NCBI GenBank assembly: GCA_017501105.1
Contig: JAFVXO010000023.1
Coordinates: forward strand, 1-42,279
Direction of reading: 5' to 3'
DNA: 42,279 bases
From: Clostridia bacterium
GTDB lineage: Bacteria; Bacillota; Clostridia; RGIG7378
Position 1 is the first letter of the stretch, and every line of letters starts with the position of its first letter. Under the pieces are notes generated by a model. It worked only from the letters and a program-made list of their open reading frames with translations, ran no database searches and was not told the DNA's origin. The position numbers were made by a program, and so were the translations under genes. Positions 1 to 6,535 of the stretch are shown here, piece after piece.

Positions 1-128
1 ACGCAGGTCGCATCATCTTCGATGTCAGCGGCGAGGAAAAGAAAAAGCTCACCGTGGAGATGCTGCTAGAGCAGTTCTCCAAGGCCAGTGGCACAGAGTT
101 CACCAGCGACAGAGCACTTCTTGGTTAA
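1..128 (+). CDS. ABC transporter ATP-binding protein, C-terminal end (partial)
   Basis: Only the last 41 residues are present; the reading frame begins at base 3 and ends with TAA at 126-128. The tail contains FDVSGEEKKKLTVEMLLEQF followed by a segment with an A-S-G-T-E-F element and the ending RALLG. From memory, this closely matches the C-terminus of the COG1101 group of ABC ATPases that accompany tryptophan/tyrosine-type (TrpX-like) substrate-binding proteins in Firmicutes. The ATPase core motifs lie outside the window, so the assignment rests on the tail alone. A hairpin with a T-rich tail follows immediately, which suggests this is the last gene of its operon. Confidence 0.7.
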   Translation, partial: AGRIIFDVSGEEKKKLTVEMLLEQFSKASGTEFTSDRALLG

Positions 129-144
129 TTAAGTTAAAAATATT

Positions 145-176
145 AAGGCAGACCGTAATGGCCTGCCTTGTTTATT
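145..176 (+). terminator. Rho-independent terminator after the ABC ATPase gene
   Basis: AAGGCAG (145-151) pairs with CTGCCTT (163-169), with partial inner pairing ACC/GG, and is followed by TGTTTATTT. It sits 17 bp past the stop codon. It also lies just beyond the 3' end of the converging gene at 188-598, so it may serve both strands. Confidence 0.75.
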
Positions 177-187
177 TGGATTAAATT

Positions 188-598
188 TTAATAGAAGCAA
201 TACATCTTCTGTCGATTAGAGTTAAAGCTCGTTACATCGTAATACGGTTCTTCACCATCCCAAACTTGATGGAACCTTACAATCATTGAATCCCCAAGCT
301 TTAGAGAGACATACACTACAAACTTCTTATCAGGACAAGTAAGCTGCAACTTGTTAAATACAACTTCTCCCACTGCCTTTGCACTTGATCCTAATTTATC
401 GAATTCTTTCCTCTTAATATCCTTCAGTATGTGAATATGATTCTCTACTGCCTCAAAAGCAGTCCTATCCTCTATTCCCTCTATTGGGTCAGATAGCTTA
501 TTCTCAGCAAACAGGACATACTCATTGCCCTGACTATCTTTTATTGTCTTAAACTGCAATAATCTAGACAGCATTTCAAACACTTCTGTTCTTCTCAT
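188..598 (-). CDS. Hypothetical protein, 136 aa
   Basis: I do not recognise this protein. It has no signal peptide or membrane segment. The N-terminus (MRRTEVFEMLSRLLQF) looks helical; the C-terminal half alternates short beta-like stretches such as KKFVVYVSL and DSMIVRFHQVW and ends YCFY. The start ATG at 598 is preceded by AGGTGG at a usable spacing. It lies 16 bp downstream of the metallophosphoesterase gene on the same strand, so the two are probably co-transcribed. The codons are visibly more A/T-rich than in the core genes further along, which fits recent acquisition. Confidence 0.6.
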   Translation of the reverse strand: MRRTEVFEMLSRLLQFKTIKDSQGNEYVLFAENKLSDPIEGIEDRTAFEAVENHIHILKDIKRKEFDKLGSSAKAVGEVVFNKLQLTCPDKKFVVYVSLKLGDSMIVRFHQVWDGEEPYYDVTSFNSNRQKMYCFY

Positions 599-614
599 AC
601 ATCCACCTACTTAG

Positions 615-1451
615 TTAATCCTCAGTTTTCAACACTACCAAAACCACCTCGGGACGATTGTTAAATCGAATTGGAACTATACTGTTTCCAATGCCCCTAC
701 TTACTATCATGGTGGTATTCCTATCTATATACTCACCACTATCGTATTGAGGAAAATATCCTTGGTCGGGAGCAACTAATCCTCCAACAAAGGGTAATCT
801 AAACTGCCCACCATGAGCATGTCCTGCTAAAACTAAATCTATACAATAATCACTGTAAGTATTAAAAAGCTCTGGTCTATGGGATAATAAAACAGTGTAC
901 TTTTCGTCTTCTGCTATCTCTTGTAATGCCTTTGTCATTACTGTCTCATTATTTCCTGCCTTAAAAGATGGATCTTCTGTTCCTAAAAGTGCAATATAAT
1001 CTCCAGAAAATTCAACCATTACTTTTTTATTTTCCAGCACTACTACACCTAATTCAATAAGACCATCCTTAAGTTTTTTGTACTCATCTATTCGAGCTTC
1101 ATGATTACCCGTTACGTAATAGCAAGGTGCTATCTGCATGGCCTGTTCAGCAAACCTAAGAGCAACTTCAATTTTAGTATTTTTTGAGTCTATAAGATCT
1201 CCTGTAATAACAATTATGTCTGGATTTGAGTTTTTAATTAATTTTATAAGCCTTTTATTCTCTTTTCCAAACTCATCGTTATGCAAATCAGAAACATGCG
1301 CTATTCTGTAATCATCAAAGCCTTCTGGTACTTTGCTACTTGAAACTACATATGTATTAACCTGTAAAGCTTTATTGCCCCAAATTACCCATGCCACAAA
1401 TATCACCAGGAGAATAGATACAACAATAATTACTTTCTTTTTCTTTGTCAT
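615..1451 (-). CDS. Membrane-anchored metallophosphoesterase (YkuE-like)
   Basis: This 278-residue protein has an N-terminal membrane anchor (residues 7-24) and then a calcineurin-like metallophosphoesterase domain facing outward. The metal-binding motifs appear in order: DLHND (55-59), GDLID (about 84-88), GNHE (about 115-118), SHRPE (about 190) and GHAHGGQ (about 210-216). This order is that of the YkuE/YaeI-type phosphohydrolases, some of which act on lipid-linked or envelope phosphoesters; the substrate here is unknown. AGGAGGG sits just upstream of the ATG at 1451. A possible promoter lies at 1474-1502. The gene is AT-rich compared with the core genes and is paired with an unknown small gene downstream. 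Confidence 0.85.
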   Translation of the reverse strand: MTKKKKVIIVVSILLVIFVAWVIWGNKALQVNTYVVSSSKVPEGFDDYRIAHVSDLHNDEFGKENKRLIKLIKNSNPDIIVITGDLIDSKNTKIEVALRFAEQAMQIAPCYYVTGNHEARIDEYKKLKDGLIELGVVVLENKKVMVEFSGDYIALLGTEDPSFKAGNNETVMTKALQEIAEDEKYTVLLSHRPELFNTYSDYCIDLVLAGHAHGGQFRLPFVGGLVAPDQGYFPQYDSGEYIDRNTTMIVSRGIGNSIVPIRFNNRPEVVLVVLKTED

Positions 1452-1473
1452 AACACCCTCCTCGCTTTTCCTA

Positions 1474-1502
1474 CATTATATACCCAACCACAGCACTTAA
1501 TA
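1474..1502 (-). promoter_or_regulatory. Probable sigma-A promoter for the metallophosphoesterase gene
   Basis: On the minus strand a perfect TATAAT is preceded, 17 bp upstream, by TTATTA (3 of 6 against TTGACA). The -10 is convincing and the -35 weak. It lies about 25 bp upstream of the start codon. Confidence 0.45.
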
Positions 1503-1526
1503 AAGGCACACCCGTAGGTATGCCTT
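1503..1526. terminator. Hairpin, probable terminator
   Basis: AAGGCA (1503-1508) pairs with TGCCTT (1521-1526), with inner ACC/GGT around a CGTA loop. A T-rich run follows on the plus strand (TTGTTGTTT), and a shorter one is seen on the minus strand. It has the same plan as the hairpin at 145-169, so the AT-rich two-gene unit is bracketed by related hairpins. Confidence 0.45.
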
Positions 1527-1585
1527 GTTGTTTCAAAAGTTGTTTACTTGTTTGGTTCTAATTCCAGACCCAATTAGGCTGCGCC

Positions 1586-1642
1586 GTGAAATGTGCTGGT
1601 TCACGTGAGATGTGCTCCGCATGTAAACTCTTTACATTTCAC
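1586..1642. repeat. Palindromic repeat cluster of the TTTCAC type
   Basis: GTGAAATGT (1586-1594) is an exact inverted repeat of ACATTTCAC (1634-1642). Inside it, ATGTAAA (1621-1627) and TTTACAT (1631-1637) form a 7-bp hairpin with a 3-nt loop, and ATGTG/CGTGAGATGTG elements recur. I recall similar clusters of TTTCAC-type units between genes in gut Clostridia. No reading frame is supported here. Confidence 0.55.
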
Positions 1643-1698
1643 TCCTATCTATCCCACTTTATTCACTTTTCACTCTTAGTTCTTAACTAGTGAGGCAT

Positions 1699-1770
1699 GG
1701 GTTCTTAGGGCAACGCCCTAAGCCGTGCCCCCGGCGCTTGCGGGAGTAGCCGGCGACCTTTGGTTACTTT
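1699..1770 (+). repeat. Dispersed palindromic repeat, copy A
   Basis: Bases 1699-1731 are identical to 1830-1862 (33 bp). The shared part contains a hairpin, CTTAGGGC (1704-1711) with GCCCTAAG (1715-1722). A second hairpin follows, CCGGC (1731-1735) with GCCGG (1749-1753). The tail (CTTTGGTTACTTTGG) is a degenerate form of the third hairpin seen in copy B. Confidence 0.75.
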
Positions 1771-1829
1771 GGAGCGTTTTCCAATAGCAACTTCCTCCCG
1801 CCACTATTTCCATGCCCATTCTTCCTCTT

Positions 1830-1918
1830 GGGTTCTTAGGGCAACGCCCTAAGCCGTGCCCCGCGCTTCCGGGAGTAGCGGCGCATTTTGTGGTACTTTT
1901 GTGCGGTCAAAAGTACCA
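1830..1918 (+). repeat. Dispersed palindromic repeat, copy B
   Basis: This copy has three hairpins in a row: CTTAGGGC/GCCCTAAG (1835-1853), CCGC/GCGG (1861-1864 with 1878-1881), and a perfect 10-bp stem GGTACTTTTG (1892-1901) with CAAAAGTACC (1908-1917). It ends 5 bp before the stop codon of the 86-residue gene. The stretch from 1452 to 1922 holds only these repeats, the hairpin at 1503 and the TTTCAC cluster; I see no gene in it. Confidence 0.75.
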
Positions 1919-1922
1919 AACA

Positions 1923-2183
1923 TTATGCTGCATGTACGTAATTCCTTATCTGATCAATGTTCTCGAATCTGAATCCGTTTGCTACGGGTGCAGTTCCGAA
2001 CTGTGATACGTATTCGATAATTCCAGCCTCTGCCAATTCGTTCAAAAACCCCTTGATCTTGAGCCTGTCATAAGTGGAACCGTTAATATACATCCTAACA
2101 ATTGTACCACTGAGAGGCTCCTTACGCTCTGTGCGCTGGTAAACTTCTTTGATGAAATCATATGCACCTTGTGAAATAATCAT
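1923..2183 (-). CDS. Hypothetical protein, 86 aa
   Basis: I do not recognise this protein. The predicted fold is mostly helical with a short beta pair, plausibly a winged-helix-like unit: AYDFIKEVYQRT, then GTIVRMYI, LKIKGFLNELAEAGII and FRFENIDQIRNYV. That would suit a small DNA-binding regulator, but there is no decisive motif. I place the start at the ATG at 2183, because AAGGAGGT lies 7 nt upstream of it; the GTG at 2192 abuts that site and is too close. The gene is monocistronic, with a good sigma-A promoter at 2274-2302 and an 80-90 nt leader containing a palindrome. Repeat copy B lies directly past its stop codon. Confidence 0.65.
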   Translation of the reverse strand: MIISQGAYDFIKEVYQRTERKEPLSGTIVRMYINGSTYDRLKIKGFLNELAEAGIIEYVSQFGTAPVANGFRFENIDQIRNYVHAA

Positions 2184-2224
2184 AGCGTGCACCTCCTTAA
2201 TAATATTTAAAATTCCCGCTCTAT

Positions 2225-2257
2225 GCTTTAGTGTTTTTGCCTTTAGCGTGCTAAAGC
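2225..2257. promoter_or_regulatory. Palindromic operator-like site in the leader of the 86-aa gene
   Basis: CTTTAGC (2241-2247) and GCTAAAG (2250-2256) form a perfect 7-bp inverted repeat with a 2-nt spacer. A third half-site, GCTTTAG, lies at 2225-2231, 15 bp away in direct orientation. The palindrome begins about 17 bp downstream of the -10 box, a position suited to a repressor roadblock. Confidence 0.5.
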
Positions 2258-2273
2258 GTTTCTTTCACGCAGT

Positions 2274-2302
2274 ATTATACGGCCACCTTACCCTGCTTTC
2301 AA
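2274..2302 (-). promoter_or_regulatory. Sigma-A promoter for the 86-aa gene
   Basis: On the minus strand: TTGAAA (2297-2302), a 17-bp spacer, then TATAAT (2274-2279). Expected transcription start is near 2267. Confidence 0.75.
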
Positions 2303-2444
2303 GCCGCAAGTTTGACGAAGTTGCACAATTTATTAATGCGTATTTGTGGATTATGCACTAATAGTATTTGTATTTGCCCCCATCCCGGCTTTGTGGTAAA
2401 CTTTTCAGGCATCATAGGCCAAACACAATTCCTTTGGAGGACAT

Positions 2445-3050
2445 ATGAACGTAAACAAGGTCAAATTTTTACTATCAGCAGTCAAGTTGGCAGACTTTCC
2501 TGCCGATGACCGGCCTCATATCGTCTTTTCAGGCAGGTCCAATGTTGGTAAATCCTCAGTAATTAACCGCCTGCTCAATCGCAAGAACTTTGCCAGAGTA
2601 GGAGCTACCCCAGGCAAGACACAGCACATCAACTTCTTTGATGTGGACAATAGTGTGTATTTTGTAGATTTGCCCGGATACGGCTATGCCAGCGTCTCCA
2701 AGCAGGAGCGCCAGCGCTGGGCCAACGTTATCGACACCTATCTGGAATTTGCCAAGGAAAGGGGTATTTGTGTGCAGATTGTAGACATCCGGCACAAGCC
2801 TACTGTAGACGATTGCGCCATGGTCAATTGGATGATTTCCAAGGGTATGCCCTTCGTTATCCTGGCTAACAAGGCGGACAAGCTATCTGCCCGCCAGCAG
2901 TCCGAGAGTATCAAAGTCATCAGGGAAACCCTGGGTCTGGAGAGTGCCGAGGGCATCCTCCCATTCTCCGCTCTTAAAGGCACCGGATGCAAGGATCTCA
3001 TGGAGCTCATAGAGAACTTTGCAGCCTACCGCTCCGATGAAACCTTGTAA
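2445..3050 (+). CDS. engB: Ribosome biogenesis GTP-binding protein EngB (YsxC/YihA)
   Basis: This 201-residue single-domain GTPase takes part in assembly of the large ribosomal subunit. The G-motifs are visible: G1 GRSNVGKS (30-37), G3 DLPG (75-78), G4 NKAD (142-145) and a G5-like SALKG near 175. The length is normal for the family. GGAGG lies 5 nt upstream of the ATG at 2445. Many Firmicutes keep engB after lonA, but here it stands alone. It converges with spoIIR with only 5 bp between the stop codons and no evident terminator. I did not find a convincing promoter in the 260 bp upstream. Confidence 0.95.
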   Translation: MNVNKVKFLLSAVKLADFPADDRPHIVFSGRSNVGKSSVINRLLNRKNFARVGATPGKTQHINFFDVDNSVYFVDLPGYGYASVSKQERQRWANVIDTYLEFAKERGICVQIVDIRHKPTVDDCAMVNWMISKGMPFVILANKADKLSARQQSESIKVIRETLGLESAEGILPFSALKGTGCKDLMELIENFAAYRSDETL

Positions 3051-3055
3051 TACTA

Positions 3056-3739
3056 CTATTTTCTAAAGGCTTGCTTAATACCCTGTATAATTTCAACTAT
3101 CTTGAACCTGACCTCTACACGGGCAGGTTTTTCTTCTGCATTGACGGTGATCATGTCATAGGCATCAGTAGACAGGTTTTCCGACAGATATTCCCTGCCA
3201 TCCTGATCTACTGTCCCCATTATGCCATCTGTGAAACAGAGGCGAGGGAACAGCACGCACCACCAGTTTCTGCCCACGGCTTCACCTATGGTTACATACA
3301 GGCAGTCGTAGTCCCAGGCAGGCAGAGTTATGTCCTCGTACTCCTTGGTGGGGAACGGTCTGCAACACACCACGGCGTCTACCTGGTAGTCGTAGCCGGC
3401 ATCTGAGACCACCTGCTGTCCTACGGAGACCAACCTGTCCATGTTATCCTCTACTGTCTCTATGGCCTGCTCTCTGGTTAGGGCGTTGTTTTCCTCCAGC
3501 ATGAGTTTCATTTCCTCTCCAATGGCATCACGTACCTGGAGTTTCAGATCCTGGTCCTCCTCCGAATCGCTGTTGGCAACTATGTGTAGTCGAAACACCG
3601 TCGACGACACCTCCTGTACCTGCTTCACCGCACTGCCGGCTTCGTACGTCACAACCCCCAAGAAAAGAAATGTCAACGCCAGCATCGCAAAACAAATTGC
3701 AGTCCTGACGGAGCCTACTGTCCCGTTTTTTTTACTCAT
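3056..3739 (-). CDS. spoIIR: Stage II sporulation protein R
   Basis: SpoIIR is the forespore-made secreted signal that triggers SpoIIGA to process pro-sigma-E in the mother cell. The 227-residue protein has one N-terminal membrane segment (about 13-32), then the family signature FRLHIVANSDSEEDQDLKLQ and, further on, GRNWWCVLFPRLCF. The start ATG at 3739 is preceded by GGGAGGT at good spacing. A near-perfect sigma-F promoter lies 35-63 bp upstream, in the gap after ksgA, matching the known control of spoIIR in Bacillus subtilis. It therefore has its own forespore promoter at the end of the metG-ksgA operon. Confidence 0.95.
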   Translation of the reverse strand: MSKKNGTVGSVRTAICFAMLALTFLFLGVVTYEAGSAVKQVQEVSSTVFRLHIVANSDSEEDQDLKLQVRDAIGEEMKLMLEENNALTREQAIETVEDNMDRLVSVGQQVVSDAGYDYQVDAVVCCRPFPTKEYEDITLPAWDYDCLYVTIGEAVGRNWWCVLFPRLCFTDGIMGTVDQDGREYLSENLSTDAYDMITVNAEEKPARVEVRFKIVEIIQGIKQAFRK

Positions 3740-3773
3740 GTGGAATTACCTCCCTCAACTATCATGTAAAGGA

Positions 3774-3802
3774 AGTATTTCCAACAAAACTTCTGTTTAT
3801 TC
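3774..3802 (-). promoter_or_regulatory. Probable sigma-F promoter for spoIIR
   Basis: On the minus strand: GAATA (3798-3802), 15-bp spacer, GGAAATACT (3774-3782). The sigma-F consensus is GYATA, about 15 bp, GGnnAnAnT: one mismatch in the -35 and none in the -10. Confidence 0.65.
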
Positions 3803-3813
3803 AGTTTTCCGTG

Positions 3814-4647
3814 TTATTTGCGGAATTGTTCCGCCAGATCTGCCAGTTGCTGGAGAGACAGTTTTTCAGCTCGTGCCGAGGGCTCTACTCCTGCCCTAAC
3901 AATTGCCGCCTCTATCTGTGATTTGTCTCCTCCAAAGTATCCTGCAGCAGCCAGAGAATTCATCAGCGTCTTGCGCCTCAGCAGAAGTGCATCCTTGATA
4001 AATCTGAACATGTTTTCCTCGTCCGACGTGATTGCAGCGGGCTTGTCCAACATGCGAATATGCAGCACCGTAGACCTGACTGGTGCCGGGGGAAAGAAGT
4101 TGCTGCCGTCAACATCCGTCACCACCTCTGTCTCCCCATAAAAGGATGCCATGATGGACATTAGACCATATCCTGACTGACCCGGACGGGCCGTTACCTT
4201 GGCAGCCACCTCTGTCTGCATCATAACGGTAATATCCTTGATATAGCTATGGTATGTAAACAGCCTCTTCATTATTTCAGTAGTTATGTAGTAGGGCAGA
4301 TTGCCCACCACCTTGATGCCCTGTCCAAAGGTGCTGAAATCCGTCTCCAGCACGTCCTGATTGAGTATCCGGTGGTTGGGGTACTGCTGCAGTCGGGACT
4401 CCAGTACCGGCAATACCCTCTTGTCCAACTCTATGCCGATCAACTCTCCAGCCTGGGGACAGAGTTCTGCCGTCAGTGCGCCTATGCCACAGCCAATCTC
4501 CACCACTGTGTCCTCGGGGCCTGCCGCCACCGCATCCACAATATCCTCTATAACCTGCTGGCTGCACAAAAAGTTCTGTCCCAGATTCTTGTCGGGATGG
4601 ATGCCCCCTGACCGGAGCAGCTGGCAGCAGATGTTCTTGTTCATCAT
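3814..4647 (-). CDS. ksgA: 16S rRNA (A1518/A1519-N6)-dimethyltransferase KsgA (RsmA)
   Basis: KsgA dimethylates two adjacent adenines near the 3' end of 16S rRNA late in small-subunit assembly. The 277-residue protein shows the SAM-binding motif VEIGCGIGALT (about 48-58), the catalytic NLPYYITTEI motif (about 115-124) and the C-terminal helical domain ending in LQQLADLAEQFRK. The leading K-N-L-G-Q-N-F motif is present near residue 20. ATG at 4647 or 4644 may be used; AAGGTGA lies just upstream. It starts 9 bp after the yabE-like gene, so they are co-transcribed. The rnmV gene usually found between yabE and ksgA in Bacilli is absent. Confidence 0.95.
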   Translation of the reverse strand: MMNKNICCQLLRSGGIHPDKNLGQNFLCSQQVIEDIVDAVAAGPEDTVVEIGCGIGALTAELCPQAGELIGIELDKRVLPVLESRLQQYPNHRILNQDVLETDFSTFGQGIKVVGNLPYYITTEIMKRLFTYHSYIKDITVMMQTEVAAKVTARPGQSGYGLMSIMASFYGETEVVTDVDGSNFFPPAPVRSTVLHIRMLDKPAAITSDEENMFRFIKDALLLRRKTLMNSLAAAGYFGGDKSQIEAAIVRAGVEPSARAEKLSLQQLADLAEQFRK

Positions 4648-4656
4648 AATGTCACC

Positions 4657-5739
4657 TTAGAATGGATATCCTGTCTGATTGTACAGCACGTAGGCGTATC
4701 CGTATTTGACGCCAAAACCGTCGGACTCGGCCTGAGTATTTACATATAAGTCGAGATGGTTTCCTTTAACTCCGCCTCCGATATCGCCGGTCCAGCAAAA
4801 TCCGTAGTCCTTCTGACCATCAATAGTTACATACAAGTTGGTGTTCAGAGGAATATATTTGGGATCACAGGCAACAATTCCAATCCTGGCCTTATATCCG
4901 GAATATGTGATTCCGAACTCAGGATGGTCAGGATGTTTGCCCGTATCCTTGTAGCTGGCTGTATAGCAGGTCAACTTAACGCGGATTTTCTTGGAATAGC
5001 GAACCTTGGTTCCGTTGGATGCATAAAACACAGGCACTGTTCCTACATCCACTATTGCATTGGTGGGATAACTGACAACCTGGGAAGAAACCTTCTCCGT
5101 AGAGACTACCTCTCCGTTTTCCCGGACCACCTTGTAGGTCTCAATGGTCTTACCGTTGGATCCCTGCTGTACCACCTTGGTAGTGCCCTTGTCCATGGTG
5201 TTGTTGTCTCTATATGTGGTTGTATAGGCTACGGTAACTTCTTTCTGTATATACTCGCTATCTACTCTGACCACGTTAATTACCATGCCGTCCTCCAGAG
5301 AACTCTCCGGAGTCAGCACTTCCTCTGGAGCAGTACTCCAGGAGTATGCCATTTTCTCTAAACGGTCTGTAGCATCTATGTTGACGCCGGCCAGACCAAA
5401 GAGTTCTCCAACGGTGTCCTCCATGCAGTAAACCTTGGCCGTAATGCCGTCTGCGATGTATGTGATTAGCTTGGCCTGAGTTTCTTCCTCTTTGGGGTTC
5501 TCCTCCACAGCAATAAACATCTCCGGCCGAGCAATAAGTTCCCGGGATTCCATATATCTTCTGACTGCCTCAGTCTCCTCTACCACCTCAGTAACAATCT
5601 CCGTTCGTCCTGTATGGGGGGCCAGAATTGTGTTGTTCACTGTGGATGAAATACAAAAACCCAAAGCGATGGCCAAAACCACCGCTATGCTGGCTGTCAA
5701 AATCTCATGTGTCTTAAGGTAACTAATAATCTTGTTCAT
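4657..5739 (-). CDS. yabE: YabE-like cell-wall protein with DUF348, G5 and 3D domains
   Basis: This 360-residue envelope protein resembles the resuscitation-promoting/stationary-phase survival group. Order: N-terminal membrane anchor (about 15-37), DUF348-like segment with TYIADGITAKVYCMEDTV (about 92-150), G5 domain around residues 165-235, then a C-terminal 3D (MltA-like) domain with IGIVACDPKYIPLNT, WTGDIGGGVKGNHLDLYV and its conserved aspartates, the catalytic core of putative lytic transglycosylases. The ATG at 5739 is chosen over a TTG one codon upstream; AGAGAG precedes it. It lies between tatD and ksgA, as yabE does in Bacillus subtilis. Confidence 0.9.
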   Translation of the reverse strand: MNKIISYLKTHEILTASIAVVLAIALGFCISSTVNNTILAPHTGRTEIVTEVVEETEAVRRYMESRELIARPEMFIAVEENPKEEETQAKLITYIADGITAKVYCMEDTVGELFGLAGVNIDATDRLEKMAYSWSTAPEEVLTPESSLEDGMVINVVRVDSEYIQKEVTVAYTTTYRDNNTMDKGTTKVVQQGSNGKTIETYKVVRENGEVVSTEKVSSQVVSYPTNAIVDVGTVPVFYASNGTKVRYSKKIRVKLTCYTASYKDTGKHPDHPEFGITYSGYKARIGIVACDPKYIPLNTNLYVTIDGQKDYGFCWTGDIGGGVKGNHLDLYVNTQAESDGFGVKYGYAYVLYNQTGYPF

Positions 5740-5767
5740 CAAAATCTCTCTGTTCAGTTATTGACTC

Positions 5768-6535
5768 CTATATTCTCAGGAGCCTGCATCCGTTATCATA
5801 GGTTATATTCTCCGCGGATTCTGGAGAAATATTCCATATACATGCAATTTGTTCCAGAACATATGATATGTAGTCAGATCTGTTGCGATGTCCTCTGTGG
5901 GGAACAGCAGTCAAATAGGGCGCATCAGTCTCCACCAACAGCCTATCCTGAGGCACTGTCTCCACCACCTGACGAACCTTAACTGCGTTCTTAAAGGTAA
6001 GCACTCCGCCTACGCCGATATACATACCTAAGTCCAGAACCTGGGGGAGCATTTCGCTGCTGCCGCTGTAACAGTGCATGACTCCGCCTACCTCCCATGC
6101 CCGCTCCTGCCTGAGGATGGTCATGGTGTCCAGATGGGCCTCTCTGTCGTGAATCACCAGAGGCAATCCCAGCTCCCGGGCAATGCCGATTTGACGGACA
6201 AACAGCCTCTGTTGTTCGGTCTTGTCACCGCCATTGACATAGTCCAGTCCCACCTCTCCGATGGCCTTGACCTTGTGGTTGTGGGCCGCCAGTTTGGCGA
6301 TGGTGTCCAGATTTTCTTCAGTAAAGTCCTCCAGCCGCTCCGGATGAATGCCCATTGCACCATACACAAAATCATAGCGCTCACATAGTTCCAGAGTTCT
6401 ATGACATGAGGCAATGCCGTCTGCACAATTGAGGATAAGGCCCACGTTGCCGGATGCGTGCATTTCCTCCAGCAGGGCATCTCTGTCCTGATCGTATGCA
6501 TCACAGTCGTAGTGGGCATGGGTGTCAAATATCAT
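5768..6535 (-). CDS. tatD: TatD family metal-dependent deoxyribonuclease
   Basis: TatD-family enzymes are TIM-barrel hydrolases with 3'-5' exonuclease activity. The 255-residue protein shows the metal-binding THAHYD (5-10), GIHPE, IGEVGLDY, VIHDREA, HCYSGS and LLVETDAPYL motifs in order, so it should be active. Its ATG overlaps the metG stop codon by 1 nt (TAATG), showing translational coupling. This is the metS-yabD order of Bacillus subtilis. Confidence 0.95.
   Translation of the reverse strand: MIFDTHAHYDCDAYDQDRDALLEEMHASGNVGLILNCADGIASCHRTLELCERYDFVYGAMGIHPERLEDFTEENLDTIAKLAAHNHKVKAIGEVGLDYVNGGDKTEQQRLFVRQIGIARELGLPLVIHDREAHLDTMTILRQERAWEVGGVMHCYSGSSEMLPQVLDLGMYIGVGGVLTFKNAVKVRQVVETVPQDRLLVETDAPYLTAVPHRGHRNRSDYISYVLEQIACIWNISPESAENITYDNGCRLLRI

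Noticed and set aside
1812-2006. A 64-codon open frame on the plus strand
   Set aside because: It runs through palindromic repeat copy B and antisense to the 86-residue gene; no binding site and no family resemblance.
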